Below are positions 27,181-36,416 of a DNA stretch of 64,000 nucleotides, one piece after another. Origin of the DNA: Hongsoonwoonella zoysiae (GTDB lineage Bacteria; Pseudomonadota; Alphaproteobacteria; Rhizobiales; Stappiaceae). Position 1 is the stretch's first letter. Each line of letters starts with the position of its first letter. The stretch spans positions 1,617,736 through 1,681,735 of the forward strand of contig NZ_JABRXF010000001.1 of assembly GCF_013266695.1 (NCBI RefSeq), in the 5' to 3' direction. A program made the translations under genes and the position numbers. The notes under the pieces were generated by a model. The model was not told the origin of the DNA. It made no database searches and saw only the letters and a list, made by a program, of their open reading frames with translations.

Positions 27181-28413
27181 CTACTTGACGGGGAACACCG
27201 CCTCGGCGGAGGCGAACTCCTTCGGGGCGATCACCTCAATATCGCCCTTGAGAACCTGCGTATTCACAGGCTGCGCGCCTTCATTCTGCCCATCGACCAT
27301 CCGGGTCGGGCCGTAGGGCATGAACGACATGTCCATGTTCGAAGACGACAGTGCAGCGTTGACCGCTTCCTTGTCGGTCGAACCGGCGCGCTCGATCGCA
27401 TCCGCCAGGCCGAGAACGGCGTTGTAGGCAAGAAACACCTCGTAGGTGTAGACGAGCCCCTTGGCTTCCGCAGCCGCCTTGCGGGCCAAGGCCACTTCCG
27501 ACTTCGGATTGAACCAGTGGTTGCAATCCATGATGTTTTCGGCGGCTTCCGGGAACTCCTTGACGAACTTGTAGTTCGAGGCCGCCCCGCCAAGCACCGA
27601 ATAGATGCCCATGGCCTCGATGCGCTGCTGGCGCATGGTGCGGGCAAGCAGCACATATTCGTTGTAGTAATTGGCCGGTATGATCAGGTCGGGTTTCTTC
27701 GCCTTGATCTGCAGGACGATATTGGTGAAGTCGCGCGTCGGGTTGGCGTGCTTGATAACCTCGATGACCTCGATGCCGTTTTCCGGCAGCTTCTTCGATA
27801 ACAGGTCCGCTGTGCCGGTACCGAAGAGCGATTCCTCGTGAATGATCATCGCCGTTTTCGCGGGCGAGCCGGCGGCCTTGTTAATGGCGTCGAGATTGGC
27901 GACGGCGAAATCCGCGATCTTCCCGTAACCCGGTGAAAAGCGGAACGTATTCGTCAGGCCGCGGCTGACGATCTGGTCGGACACACCCACGTCGACCACA
28001 TGCGGGGTGTTGGTCTTCGCCGCTTCCTGGGAGGTGGCGAGCGAAATCGACGAAGCGTATCCGGCGACGATGCCATTGATGCCGGCTTCAGCCATCTTGG
28101 CGACTTCAGCCGCGCCGATGTCGGGTTTGCCCTGACTGTCGCCGAGCACGGCTTCGAGCTTCACGCCGCCCATGGACTTGATGCCGCCCGCGGCATTGAT
28201 ATCTGCAATCGCCATCAGGGCGCCTTCGCGGCATTGGTTGCCTGAGAAGGCGATAAAGCCGGATACCGGGTGGATCAGGCCGATCTTGACGGATGCCGGC
28301 TGCGCCCGCAGGACGGTCGGAAGTCCCGTTATTCCCAACCCCAGAGCCGCCGTACCGGCGGTTTGCAGAAAATCGCGGCGGACAATCCCTGCCGGCTTCT
28401 TCTCGTCTGTCAT
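27181..28413 (-). CDS. LIV-type ABC transporter substrate-binding protein (Tat-exported)
   Basis: 410 residues. The N-terminus has a twin-arginine signal (IVRRDFLQTAGTAALGLGI) with a hydrophobic core, so it probably reaches the periplasm folded via Tat. The mature part (VKIGLIHPVSGFIAFSGNQC onward) is a Peripla_BP_6 domain as in LivJ/amide-binding proteins. First gene of the 12-gene operon. Ligands of this family range from branched amino acids to amides, urea and aromatic acids; the downstream enzymes suggest a cyclic amide/imide or a dicarboxylic acid derivative. Confidence 0.9.
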   Translation of the reverse strand: MTDEKKPAGIVRRDFLQTAGTAALGLGITGLPTVLRAQPASVKIGLIHPVSGFIAFSGNQCREGALMAIADINAAGGIKSMGGVKLEAVLGDSQGKPDIGAAEVAKMAEAGINGIVAGYASSISLATSQEAAKTNTPHVVDVGVSDQIVSRGLTNTFRFSPGYGKIADFAVANLDAINKAAGSPAKTAMIIHEESLFGTGTADLLSKKLPENGIEVIEVIKHANPTRDFTNIVLQIKAKKPDLIIPANYYNEYVLLARTMRQQRIEAMGIYSVLGGAASNYKFVKEFPEAAENIMDCNHWFNPKSEVALARKAAAEAKGLVYTYEVFLAYNAVLGLADAIERAGSTDKEAVNAALSSSNMDMSFMPYGPTRMVDGQNEGAQPVNTQVLKGDIEVIAPKEFASAEAVFPVK

Positions 28414-28468
28414 TTGTTCCTCCCTTTAGAACCTCAGGTCGTCGTTTCCCGGTTTCCCATCTGGATTG

Positions 28469-29335
28469 TTATCCGCCGTCGGCCGGGACCGTCGGCGCCG
28501 TCGTCGCCGTCCAGCGGGGGCCACTTTCCTCACGCACCCGCCGCATGGACATTTCGAAGTGATAGAGATCGGGGCGGTACAGCACCCGAATGTATTCGAC
28601 CGGCCGCTCGATGCGGTCGCGCACGACCCGGCGTACCTCGATCAGTGGAGCTCCGGCGTGGATCGACAAAGCCCGGGCAACCTCCGAGTCCGCGAGCGTT
28701 GCCGAAATCGTTTGCCGGGCCGAGCTGACGTCGATTCCTGCGCGTTCAAGTAGATGAAGCAAGGGCTTGGCGTTCAGGTCCGCGCGCTCGAACTGGCGGC
28801 CTATCTCCGCCGGCACATAGGTGACCAGATAGGACATCGGTTTCTCGTCCAGCCAGCGCACGCGCACGGCCCGCTGAACTTCCGCACCTGCTTCGAGCTC
28901 CAGCGCCTGGGCGATTTCCTCGCCCGCCGACACATAGCTGAAGTCATGCACTTGCGCCCTGGTGGACAGGCCCATGAGGGAAATGTTTTCCAGCCAACCG
29001 TCTATCGAAGAGGTTACGGCAGGCGCAGGGGGACGTTTGACCACACGTGTCCCGCGGCCACGTTCGCGCACGACGAGGCCGGCCTCCGCCAACTCGTTAA
29101 GGGCGCGTTTCGCGGTGATGCGGGAAACGCCGAATTCATTGGTGAGATCCTGCTCGCTCGGCACAAGGTCGCCTTCGGACAATTCGCCGCCGTAGATACG
29201 GTTGCGCAGGATCAGGAAGATCTGGTGATAAAGCGGCACGTGACCGGACGGATCGAGGCGACCGTGGGAGCGCCGTTCCGGCTCCTGTCCCTTGTCTATC
29301 TGCCTGAGTTTGGCGGTCACGGCTCCCTCCGACAA
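28469..29335 (-). CDS. GntR family regulator (HutC/UTRA type)
   Basis: 288 residues: winged-helix domain at about 30-100 (PLYHQIFLILRNRIYGGELS, EFGVSRITAKRALNELAEAG) and a C-terminal UTRA ligand domain (QALELEAGAEVQRAVRVRWL, APLIEVRRVVRDRIERPVEY). It sits just upstream of the transporter/catabolic operon on the same strand and opposite the tautomerase-fusion gene, so it most likely controls both, relieved by a pathway intermediate. The 55 nt between its stop and the binding-protein start contain no terminator. Confidence 0.9.
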   Translation of the reverse strand: MSEGAVTAKLRQIDKGQEPERRSHGRLDPSGHVPLYHQIFLILRNRIYGGELSEGDLVPSEQDLTNEFGVSRITAKRALNELAEAGLVVRERGRGTRVVKRPPAPAVTSSIDGWLENISLMGLSTRAQVHDFSYVSAGEEIAQALELEAGAEVQRAVRVRWLDEKPMSYLVTYVPAEIGRQFERADLNAKPLLHLLERAGIDVSSARQTISATLADSEVARALSIHAGAPLIEVRRVVRDRIERPVEYIRVLYRPDLYHFEMSMRRVREESGPRWTATTAPTVPADGG

Positions 29336-29345
29336 GTTGGTTTCA

Positions 29346-29407
29346 TTAAATGGTATGTCATTATATCATTATGTCAATCCGATTTGATATTGAGGCAAAC
29401 CATTTAA
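29346..29407. promoter_or_regulatory. Divergent promoter/operator region with 9-bp inverted repeat
   Basis: TTAAATGGT (29346-29354) and ACCATTTAA (29399-29407) are exact inverted copies 44 nt apart, between the GntR gene and the divergent fusion gene. The AT-rich stretch between them includes two direct TCATTAT copies (29359-29365 and 29368-29374). The two distant arms look like half-sites or separate operators for the GntR regulator. Confidence 0.5.
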
Positions 29408-29419
29408 CGGGGAGCGGCC

Positions 29420-29995
29420 ATGCCAGTCATTCGAGTCACGCTGATCGAGGGATATCCGGACGAAACCCGCCGGCGACTTGCGAAAGCACTCACCGATACG
29501 GTTTGCGCCATCGTCGCCGCGCCTCTCGAGGGCATCACCGTCACAATCGAGGAGTTGAAGCCGGCCAACTATATGCGCGGCGGCCAGTCGCGCGCGCCGG
29601 GCCGGGTCCTCGCCGATCCGGAAGGTCGCGTCCGTGAATTCCTGGAGACGATGGAAGCACGCGATCTCGCGAAAGCGAAGACCTTCCTTGCGCCGGACTT
29701 CAAGATGACATTCCCCGGCGCGGTCGAATTCACGACGCTGGAGGAACTGATCGAATGGGCAAAGCCGCGCTATCGCTTCGTGCGCAAAACTTATGAGCGT
29801 TTCGATACTACGGCCGGCGACAGTGGCTCCGTCGTTTACTGCACGGGCACCCTGTCCGGTGAATGGCCCGACGGCACCCCATTTTCAGGCATACGTTTCA
29901 TTGACCGTTTTGAACTCAGCGGCGATCTGATCGGCCGACAGATGGTCTGGAACGACTTGGCGGAGAGCGCAAGGAGGCAGGTTCCGCCTTCGTAA
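29420..29995 (+). CDS. Tautomerase-SnoaL fusion protein
   Basis: 191 residues. Residues 1-60 are a 4-oxalocrotonate tautomerase-like domain: Pro2 is available as the catalytic base after Met removal (MPVIRVTLIEGYPDETRRRL), followed by VTVTIEE-type strand (ITVTIEELKPANYMRGG). Residues 70-185 are a SnoaL/NTF2-like fold (FLETMEARDLAKAKTFLAPD, SGIRFIDRFELSGDLI). Stand-alone versions of both domains are common; a single chain is less so. It starts divergently from the GntR regulator and the catabolic operon, with GGGGAG 7-8 nt before the ATG. It may isomerise a keto-enol or double-bond intermediate of that pathway. Confidence 0.78.
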   Translation: MPVIRVTLIEGYPDETRRRLAKALTDTVCAIVAAPLEGITVTIEELKPANYMRGGQSRAPGRVLADPEGRVREFLETMEARDLAKAKTFLAPDFKMTFPGAVEFTTLEELIEWAKPRYRFVRKTYERFDTTAGDSGSVVYCTGTLSGEWPDGTPFSGIRFIDRFELSGDLIGRQMVWNDLAESARRQVPPS

Positions 29996-30079
29996 ACCAG
30001 ACTGAATTGGCGCCGTGAAAGGCTAAGAGATGCGGGGGCAAAGCCCGCCAAATCAGGGTTGGATTTGACGGGTTTTGTT

Positions 30080-31867
30080 CTAGCGACCGACGGCGTAGGC
30101 CTGCATGAGGCGCGGTGTGGCGCCGGCCTTCAGCGTTCCGTCTGCTTCGCGCTTTGCAGCGGTCAGGCGGCCGATGGTCCAAAGGTCGGAGACCTCGACC
30201 GAGTGACCGCGCGCCCTTAACCCTTCGATTGTTTCGGCGCTGAAATTTCCTTCCGCCATCAGATGGCCCGGCTGGCGTTGCCTCGGGTGGAACGACGTCG
30301 GGAAATGGGTTGTGTGAAACAGCGGCATGTCGATGGCTTCTTGCAGGTTCAGGCCGTGATGGACGAGCCGGAGGAACAACGAAAGCTGCCACTGGTCCTG
30401 CTGGTCGCCGCCGGGTGTGCCGAAGGCAAGGATCGGGCGGCCTTCATGAAATGCAAGGCTGGGCGTCAAGGTCGTGCGCGGCCGCTTGCCCGGCTCAAGG
30501 CTCGTGGCAAGGCCTTCTTCCAGCCAGAACATTTGCGCTCGCGAGTTGAGGCAGAAGCCGAGCGCGGGAATGACCGGTGACGATTGCAGCCAACCTCCCG
30601 ACGGGGTCGCGGCAACCATGTTGCCCCAGCGGTCGATGATGTCGAGATGAACCGTGTCGCCGCGGCGCTCGGAAAGATGAGCCATGGTCGGTTCGTAAAG
30701 CCCCGTATCGGCAATTCCCGCCCGCTCGATCATCGCCATGCTTCTGGCGACCTGATCCTCGAAACCCGGCAAGGTGCCGGGGCGCAGGTCGAAGGAGGCC
30801 TTGTCCGAAATCAGGCTGCGACGGGCGGAATTGTACTCCTCGGACAGGAGGTGGCCCATCGGAACGTCGATGAAGTTCGGATCGCCGTAGTAAACCTCGC
30901 GGTCCGCGTAGGCGAGTTTCATGGCTTCGGTTACATGATGTGCGAAATCCGGGCCGTCGGGCTCCATCTTGCTGATTTCGAATCCACGCAAAAGCGCAAG
31001 CGACTGGAGGAGAACCGGCCCCTGACCCCAAGGGCCGGTCTTGGCGACTGTCCAGTCGTGATAGTCATCCTGCAAGGGATCTTCGTAGGTTGCGCTCCAC
31101 GAAGCCAGGTCATCGGCGGTCAGAACACCCTTGTGCCTGCTTCCGGATCCGTCCATGACTTCGGCCGTTTCGAGAAAATTGCCGATCTCCTCGGCGATGA
31201 AGCCCCGGTAGAAACAGTCCCGCGCCGCATCGATTTGCTGGTCGCGGCTGCTTTTGCCTTCGGCTTCCTCAAGCAGGCGCGTCCAGGTCTCTGCCAGCAC
31301 CGGATTGCGGAACATTTCGCCAGCCTGTGGCACCTCGCCGCCGGGCACCCAGGTTTCATGGGATGTCGGCCATTCGGTTTTGAAGAAGTCCTTCAGTCCT
31401 TCGATCGTCGATGCCGCGCCGCGCAGCATGGGCTGGCCCTGCCGGGCGTAATGGATCGCAGGCTCCAGAACGTCGCGCAGGCTTAAGGTGCCGCGGTCGC
31501 GCAGCATCAGCATCCAGCCGTCGAAGGCGCCCGGGATTACCGTCGCCAGCAGGCCGTTGCCCGGGATGAGATCCAGGCCTTCGCCCTTGTAGTGCGCGAT
31601 GGTCGCTCCGGCGGGAGCCGGTCCCTGAGCGCAGATGACCTTGGTTTCATTTCGCCGTGCATCGTGAAAGATGACCGGCAGGTCGCCGGCGGGGCCGTTC
31701 AGATGCGGTTCTAGGACCTGCAGGACGAGCCCGGTGGCAACCGCGGCGTCGAAGGCATTACCGCCTTTTTCCAGAATGCTCATGCCGACGGCACTGGCAA
31801 TCCAGTGGGTGGAAGCAACTACACCGAAGGAACCTGTGATTTCGGGGCGGGTGGTGAAGCGTGACAT
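30080..31867 (-). CDS. Gamma-glutamyltransferase family protein, apparently cytoplasmic
   Basis: 595 residues of the Ntn-hydrolase GGT family. The catalytic Thr that becomes the new N-terminus after self-cleavage is seen in RRGDTVHLDIIDRWGN; the preceding half carries GGNAFDAAVATGLVLQVLEP and the second half GTPGGDQQDQWQL. There is no signal peptide (begins MSRFTTRPEITGSFGVVAST), unlike the periplasmic E. coli enzyme. It is the last gene of an operon with a dipeptide/glutathione-type importer, so it probably cleaves an imported gamma-glutamyl compound inside the cell. Confidence 0.87.
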   Translation of the reverse strand: MSRFTTRPEITGSFGVVASTHWIASAVGMSILEKGGNAFDAAVATGLVLQVLEPHLNGPAGDLPVIFHDARRNETKVICAQGPAPAGATIAHYKGEGLDLIPGNGLLATVIPGAFDGWMLMLRDRGTLSLRDVLEPAIHYARQGQPMLRGAASTIEGLKDFFKTEWPTSHETWVPGGEVPQAGEMFRNPVLAETWTRLLEEAEGKSSRDQQIDAARDCFYRGFIAEEIGNFLETAEVMDGSGSRHKGVLTADDLASWSATYEDPLQDDYHDWTVAKTGPWGQGPVLLQSLALLRGFEISKMEPDGPDFAHHVTEAMKLAYADREVYYGDPNFIDVPMGHLLSEEYNSARRSLISDKASFDLRPGTLPGFEDQVARSMAMIERAGIADTGLYEPTMAHLSERRGDTVHLDIIDRWGNMVAATPSGGWLQSSPVIPALGFCLNSRAQMFWLEEGLATSLEPGKRPRTTLTPSLAFHEGRPILAFGTPGGDQQDQWQLSLFLRLVHHGLNLQEAIDMPLFHTTHFPTSFHPRQRQPGHLMAEGNFSAETIEGLRARGHSVEVSDLWTIGRLTAAKREADGTLKAGATPRLMQAYAVGR

Positions 31868-31896
31868 GAGCTACTCGTTTGTTCACATGAAAAGGT

Positions 31897-32775
31897 TCAG
31901 GTTTCGCGCGGGTCGAGAGCGTCGCGCAAACCGTCGCCGAGCAGGTTGAAGCCGAGCACGACGAGGAAGATCGCCGCTCCCGGCCACCAGGCCATCCACG
32001 GTGCCTGGGTCATGAAATTCTTGGCGACATTCAACATCGACCCCCAGCTTGGCGCCGGCGGTTGCTGGCCGAGACCCAGGAATGAGAGGCTGGCCTCGGC
32101 GATGATGGCGGTTGCCACCGTCAGGGTTGCCTGGACCAGGACTGGCGCGAAGACATTCGGGAGGATGTAGCGGGCCATGATGGCAAAGTGGGCAAGGCCG
32201 ACGGCGCGTGCGCCTTCCACGTAGTCTTCCGTCTTCACCGAAAGCACCTGCCCACGCGTGAGCCGGACAAAGATCGGCATTGCGGAGAGCCCGATGGCGA
32301 TCATCGCGTTCGTCAGGCTCGGTCCGAGAAAGGCAGCAAGGGCGATGGCCAGGATCAGAAACGGCGTTGCAAGAAGGGCATCGGTGATGCGCGAAATCAC
32401 CTGATCGATCCAGCCACCGAAATAGCCCGAAATCAGGCCGAAGGGCACGCCGACCAGGACGGCGATTAGGACGGACACAACACCGGCCATCAGTGATGCC
32501 TGTGCACCCCAGATCATGCGTGAGAGAATGTCCCGCCCGATCTCGTCGGTCCCGAGCCAATGGACTGCGGATGGTGCCTTCCTGACTACGCTCCAACTGG
32601 TCGCGGCCGGATCCGCGATCGGCAGGATAGGCGCCGCGACGGCGATGCCTATGAAGAAAGCGACGATGGCGAAGCCGAGCAAGGCGCTCTTGCTGGCTTT
32701 AAGCTTCTTCCAGGCCCGGCTTTCCGGCCGGACGGTCTCTTCCGCAGGCTCGACTGTGGAGATCACGGCACTCAC
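31897..32775 (-). CDS. Peptide-type ABC transporter permease (DppC/GsiD-like)
   Basis: 292 residues, about six membrane helices, with WLGTDEIGRDILSRMIWGAQ at the N-terminal third and the coupling motif YVEGARAVGLAHFAIMARYILPN, both characteristic of DppC/OppC/GsiD. The GTG start (VSAVIST) overlaps the stop of the partner permease by 4 nt; the longer frame lies inside that gene. Confidence 0.9.
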   Translation of the reverse strand: MSAVISTVEPAEETVRPESRAWKKLKASKSALLGFAIVAFFIGIAVAAPILPIADPAATSWSVVRKAPSAVHWLGTDEIGRDILSRMIWGAQASLMAGVVSVLIAVLVGVPFGLISGYFGGWIDQVISRITDALLATPFLILAIALAAFLGPSLTNAMIAIGLSAMPIFVRLTRGQVLSVKTEDYVEGARAVGLAHFAIMARYILPNVFAPVLVQATLTVATAIIAEASLSFLGLGQQPPAPSWGSMLNVAKNFMTQAPWMAWWPGAAIFLVVLGFNLLGDGLRDALDPRET

Positions 32776-33719
32776 AGGCTGCTCCTCATGCGAGGGTTGA
32801 GAAGAAAATAGAGAACATCGGCGATCAGGTTCATCAAAATGAACCCGGCGGCCGTGCACATGACTATGCCCTGCACGACCGCGTAGTCCCGGGTGAAGAC
32901 GGCATCCACAATCAGCTTGCCGAAGCCGGGAATGGTGAAAATCTGCTCTGTCAGCACGGCGCCGGCGAGCAATTCGCCGAAAAGGAGCGCGCTGAGCGTG
33001 ACGATCGGCAGCAAGGCATTGCGGAAGGCGTGCTTGATGATGACGGCGTTTTCCAAAACGCCCTTAGCCCGCGCCGTGCGTATGTAATCCGCCTTCATGA
33101 CGCCAAGCATGGCGGAGCGGGTATGGCGCATCAGCGTGGCGGCCAGGGCGGTGCCGAGCACGAAGCCCGGCATTATCATCGTCTGGAGCGATTTGACCGG
33201 ATCAGTAAAGGGAGATTCGTAACCGGAGGCCGGCAGCCAGCCCAGTTGGACCGAAACCAGCAAGATCAGCATGATGCCGAGCCAGAAATTCGGGATCGAG
33301 AGGCCGGAAAGGGCAATGAAATTGGCGATGTAATCGACGGCGGTGCCCTTGTGGACCGCGGACAGGATGCCTGCGGGTATTCCAATGGCAAAGGCGATCA
33401 CCATGGCCATGATGGCAAGCTGGATGGTGACGGGAAGCTTGTCCGCGATCAGGGTCGCAACAGGCTGCTGCGTGCGCAGGGATATCCCGAGATCACCCTG
33501 CAGCATGGCCTTCATCCAGTGGAAGTACTGGTAGATGACCGGGTCGTTCAGCCGGTATTTTTCACGGATAAATTCCAGAACCTCCGGATCCCGTTCTTCG
33601 CCGGCAAGAACGAGGGCCGGGTCTCCGGGCAGCAGCTTCTGCAGCACGAAGACGAAGACCGACACGAGAATGAGCGTCGGGACGGCAATCACCAGCCGGC
33701 GCGCGATGTAGGACAGCAT
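32772..33719 (-). CDS. Peptide-type ABC transporter permease (DppB/GsiC-like)
   Basis: 315 residues. The N-terminal TM segment (YIARRLVIAVPTLILVSVFV), LNDPVIYQYFHWMKAMLQGDLG and the coupling loop DYIRTARAKGVLENAVIIKHAFRNALLP are diagnostic of DppB/GsiC. It pairs with the DppC-like permease in importing di- or tripeptides or glutathione. Confidence 0.92.
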   Translation of the reverse strand: MLSYIARRLVIAVPTLILVSVFVFVLQKLLPGDPALVLAGEERDPEVLEFIREKYRLNDPVIYQYFHWMKAMLQGDLGISLRTQQPVATLIADKLPVTIQLAIMAMVIAFAIGIPAGILSAVHKGTAVDYIANFIALSGLSIPNFWLGIMLILLVSVQLGWLPASGYESPFTDPVKSLQTMIMPGFVLGTALAATLMRHTRSAMLGVMKADYIRTARAKGVLENAVIIKHAFRNALLPIVTLSALLFGELLAGAVLTEQIFTIPGFGKLIVDAVFTRDYAVVQGIVMCTAAGFILMNLIADVLYFLLNPRMRSSL

Positions 33720-33741
33720 TCGGACCTAACCGGGTTGAGCG

Positions 33742-33766
33742 GGAACCCGGCCGTGTGCCGGGTTCC
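33742..33766 (-). other. Intra-operon hairpin downstream of the peptide-binding gene
   Basis: GGAACCCGG and CCGGGTTCC form a perfect 9-bp stem with a 7-nt loop in the 61-nt gap between the binding-protein stop and the permease start. Same arrangement as at 27120-27145. Confidence 0.6.
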
Positions 33767-33780
33767 TTGACAGGTCTGAC

Positions 33781-35286
33781 TTAATTGAACTTCACGTTTT
33801 CGAGGCGGATCATGCCGTCCGGATAGGGGGTGAAGCCTTCCAGCTTGCCGGAAAGCGCCCATATCCATGTCGGGTGATAGAGATAGATGATCGGCAGATC
33901 GTTGTTCAGGATATCGCGGGCCTCATCGTATTTAGCCTTGCGCGTGGCAAGTTCGTTGCTCGTGCGGGCCGCGTCCAGAAGCGCGTCGACCTCCGGATTG
34001 CAATATTTGCTATCGTTGATACCGCCCTTGCAGGTCATGAACTGGTGGATGTTGCCATCCGGATCGACACGGCCCGACCAGCCGACCTGGCTCGCCTGGT
34101 AGTTGCCTGCCGACTGGTCCGCAAGAAGGCTGGCAAACTCCATCGATTTCAGCTTGACGTTGAACCCGGCTTCCGCGGCCATGGCCTGAACGACCTGCAT
34201 CATCTGGGTCTGGACCGGGTTGTTGGCGACCTGCACCTCGACGTCGAAGCTGTCGTATCCTGCCTCCTTCAAAAGCGCCTTGGCCTTTTCCACGTCGCGG
34301 GCTGGAACCGGATGGTCCTTGTCATACCAGGGGCTGGTTGGCGGGAAGGGCTGATTGCCGGGGGCGAAGGCGCCTTCGAAAACCACCTGGTTGATCGCAT
34401 CCCGGTCAAGCGACAGGCTGAAGGCCTGGCGGAGCCTGGCGTCGTTGCCGAATGGATTGTCGCCTTTCTCTCCGTTGCCGATATTCACTGTAATGCCCTG
34501 ATATCCCAGGCTAACCGCTTCGGCGTAGCCCAGGTTTGCATCGCCTTTCACCGATGCCACATCGGTAGCCGCAAGCCTTTCCAGCATGTCGATATCACCG
34601 GAGCGCAAATTGGCGAGACGGACGGTCGTGTCCGGAATCGGCAGGAATGTGACGGTGTCGAAATGGATGGCACCGGCGTTCCAGTAGCCGTCGAATTTGC
34701 TCAGGACGATGCGGTCCTGCTGAACGCGCTCGACGAATTTGAACGGGCCGGAGCATACGGGGTTCGCACCGAAGTCAGCGCCGGCGGCCTCGGCTGCTGC
34801 CGGCGAAACCATCATTCCGGCACGGTCTGCGAACTGCGCCAGCAGCGTTGCATCCGGCGCCGCCAGGTTGATCCTGACCTGAAGCGGACCGGAAACCTCC
34901 ACGCTTTCGATGGATTTGACCTCACTCTTGCGGCGGCTTTCCGGAAGGTTCTTCGAGCGTTCGATATTGGCTTTCACGGCTTCGGCGTTAAAGGGAGTGC
35001 CGTCGTGGAACGTCACGCCTTCGCGCAGGTCCATGGTCAGGACCCTGCCATCGTCCGACCAGCTCCAGCCGGTTGCAAGTTGCGGAATGATTTCAAGGTC
35101 CGGGGTGATGTCCACAAGCTTGTCGCACAGGGAAGTATAGACGATGCGGCCAACGAAGGTCCGGGACTGGTCGGGATCAAGAACATCCGCGTCGTCCTGC
35201 AGGCCGATACGCAGGTCGGCGGCATGGGCCGTCGATACAAGGGTCGTTGCGCTCAACAACAGCGCGGCAAGAAATTCCTTACGCAT
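33781..35286 (-). CDS. Peptide-type ABC transporter substrate-binding protein (family 5)
   Basis: 501 residues starting at MRKEFLAALLLSATTLVSTAHA, a clear Sec signal peptide with cleavage after AHA. SBP_bac_5 features include TGWSWSDDGRVLTMDLREGVTFHDGTPFNA (conserved WxxSDDG...FHDG core) and NPFGNDARLRQAFSLSLDRDAI. In this operon the ligand is probably a gamma-glutamyl peptide or glutathione. The upstream frame extension is not used because it runs into the ATPase gene. Confidence 0.9.
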   Translation of the reverse strand: MRKEFLAALLLSATTLVSTAHAADLRIGLQDDADVLDPDQSRTFVGRIVYTSLCDKLVDITPDLEIIPQLATGWSWSDDGRVLTMDLREGVTFHDGTPFNAEAVKANIERSKNLPESRRKSEVKSIESVEVSGPLQVRINLAAPDATLLAQFADRAGMMVSPAAAEAAGADFGANPVCSGPFKFVERVQQDRIVLSKFDGYWNAGAIHFDTVTFLPIPDTTVRLANLRSGDIDMLERLAATDVASVKGDANLGYAEAVSLGYQGITVNIGNGEKGDNPFGNDARLRQAFSLSLDRDAINQVVFEGAFAPGNQPFPPTSPWYDKDHPVPARDVEKAKALLKEAGYDSFDVEVQVANNPVQTQMMQVVQAMAAEAGFNVKLKSMEFASLLADQSAGNYQASQVGWSGRVDPDGNIHQFMTCKGGINDSKYCNPEVDALLDAARTSNELATRKAKYDEARDILNNDLPIIYLYHPTWIWALSGKLEGFTPYPDGMIRLENVKFN

Positions 35287-35315
35287 ATTATATCTCTCCC
35301 TTGGAAAGGTTCGAT

Positions 35316-36416
35316 TCAGGGGTTGTCGGCCGTCGTCGGCTCTTGTTGTTGACATCGCTCACGGAACAGCGTGAAGCGCTTCTCAGCGTTTGCGCTCCTT
35401 GGTGGTTCCCGTAGGTGGGTTTGCGCATTTCCGGCGAATTTCTCCCAGTGATGGCAGGCGATCATCCGGTCCGTGCCGGTCTCGGTCAGTTCCGGCTTTT
35501 CCGTGCTGCAAAGGCTGCTTGCATGTGGACAGCGGGGGTGGAACCGGCAGCCGGCGGGCGGCGCAAGGGGGGAGGGCACATCACCGGTCAGCGCAGCGTC
35601 CATGGATCGGCCGTGCGGCGAGGCGATCGGGATCGCCTGCATCAGGGCTTGGGTGTACGGATGGAGCGGCTCATTATAGAGCGCCTCGTTCGGCGCGAGT
35701 TCGACGACTTCGCCCAGATACATTACCGCGATCCGGTCGCTCATATGCCGGATCACGGCAAGGTCATGCGCGATCAGGACCAGCGTCAGGTCGAATTCGG
35801 CTTTCAGGTCTTCCAGGAGGTTTATGACCTGGGCTTGCACGGAAACGTCAAGAGCGGATACGGGCTCGTCGCCGACAATCACCTTCGGACCGCTGGCAAG
35901 GGCTCTTGCAATGCCGATGCGCTGACGCTGGCCGCCGGAGAATTCATGCGGGTAACGGTTGGAAAAGGCCGGGCGAAGGCCGACTTTCCGCAAGAGTTCC
36001 GCCACGTTCTGACGTCTCTCCGGCCGGGAAAGGGAGGTGTGAACCTTCATGGGTTCCTCTATCAACGCCCCAACTGTCATGCGTGGGTTGAGAGAGGAAA
36101 ACGGATCCTGGAAGACGAACTGAAGATCCTTGCGCAAGCGGCGCATGTCCGTTTCCGACAGGGAGGAAATATCGGTGCCCTGATAAAGAACCGCGCCCTC
36201 GGAGGGGTGCAGCAAGCGAACCAGGAGACGAGCAAGCGTGGACTTGCCGCAGCCGCTTTCTCCCACGATGGAGAATGTCTCGCCCCGCCTGATCTTGAGA
36301 GACACGGCGTTGACGGCGCTGACAAAGGTGGCGGGCCTGAACAGGCCCCTACTGCCCGAAAAGCGCTTTGTAACCGCTTGCGTCTCAATAATGGTTTCCG
36401 GCGTCCGAAGGCTCAC
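35316..36416 (-). CDS. Peptide-type ABC transporter ATP-binding protein (DppF/OppF-like)
   Basis: 366 residues: Walker [18 protein letters not shown], signature FSGGQRQRIGIARALA, Walker B VIVGDEPVSALDVSVQAQV, and the C-terminal oligopeptide-transport domain with CRFHPRCPHAS whose Cys residues can bind an iron-sulfur cluster in this family. Overlaps the DppD-like gene by 4 nt. The C-terminal tail after about residue 325 is long and unconserved. Confidence 0.92.
   Translation of the reverse strand: MSLRTPETIIETQAVTKRFSGSRGLFRPATFVSAVNAVSLKIRRGETFSIVGESGCGKSTLARLLVRLLHPSEGAVLYQGTDISSLSETDMRRLRKDLQFVFQDPFSSLNPRMTVGALIEEPMKVHTSLSRPERRQNVAELLRKVGLRPAFSNRYPHEFSGGQRQRIGIARALASGPKVIVGDEPVSALDVSVQAQVINLLEDLKAEFDLTLVLIAHDLAVIRHMSDRIAVMYLGEVVELAPNEALYNEPLHPYTQALMQAIPIASPHGRSMDAALTGDVPSPLAPPAGCRFHPRCPHASSLCSTEKPELTETGTDRMIACHHWEKFAGNAQTHLREPPRSANAEKRFTLFRERCQQQEPTTADNP

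Noticed and set aside
33874-35352. 492-codon plus-strand frame opposite the peptide-binding protein gene
   Set aside because: Same reasoning: a shadow generated by codon bias; the minus-strand gene has a signal peptide and SBP_bac_5 motifs.
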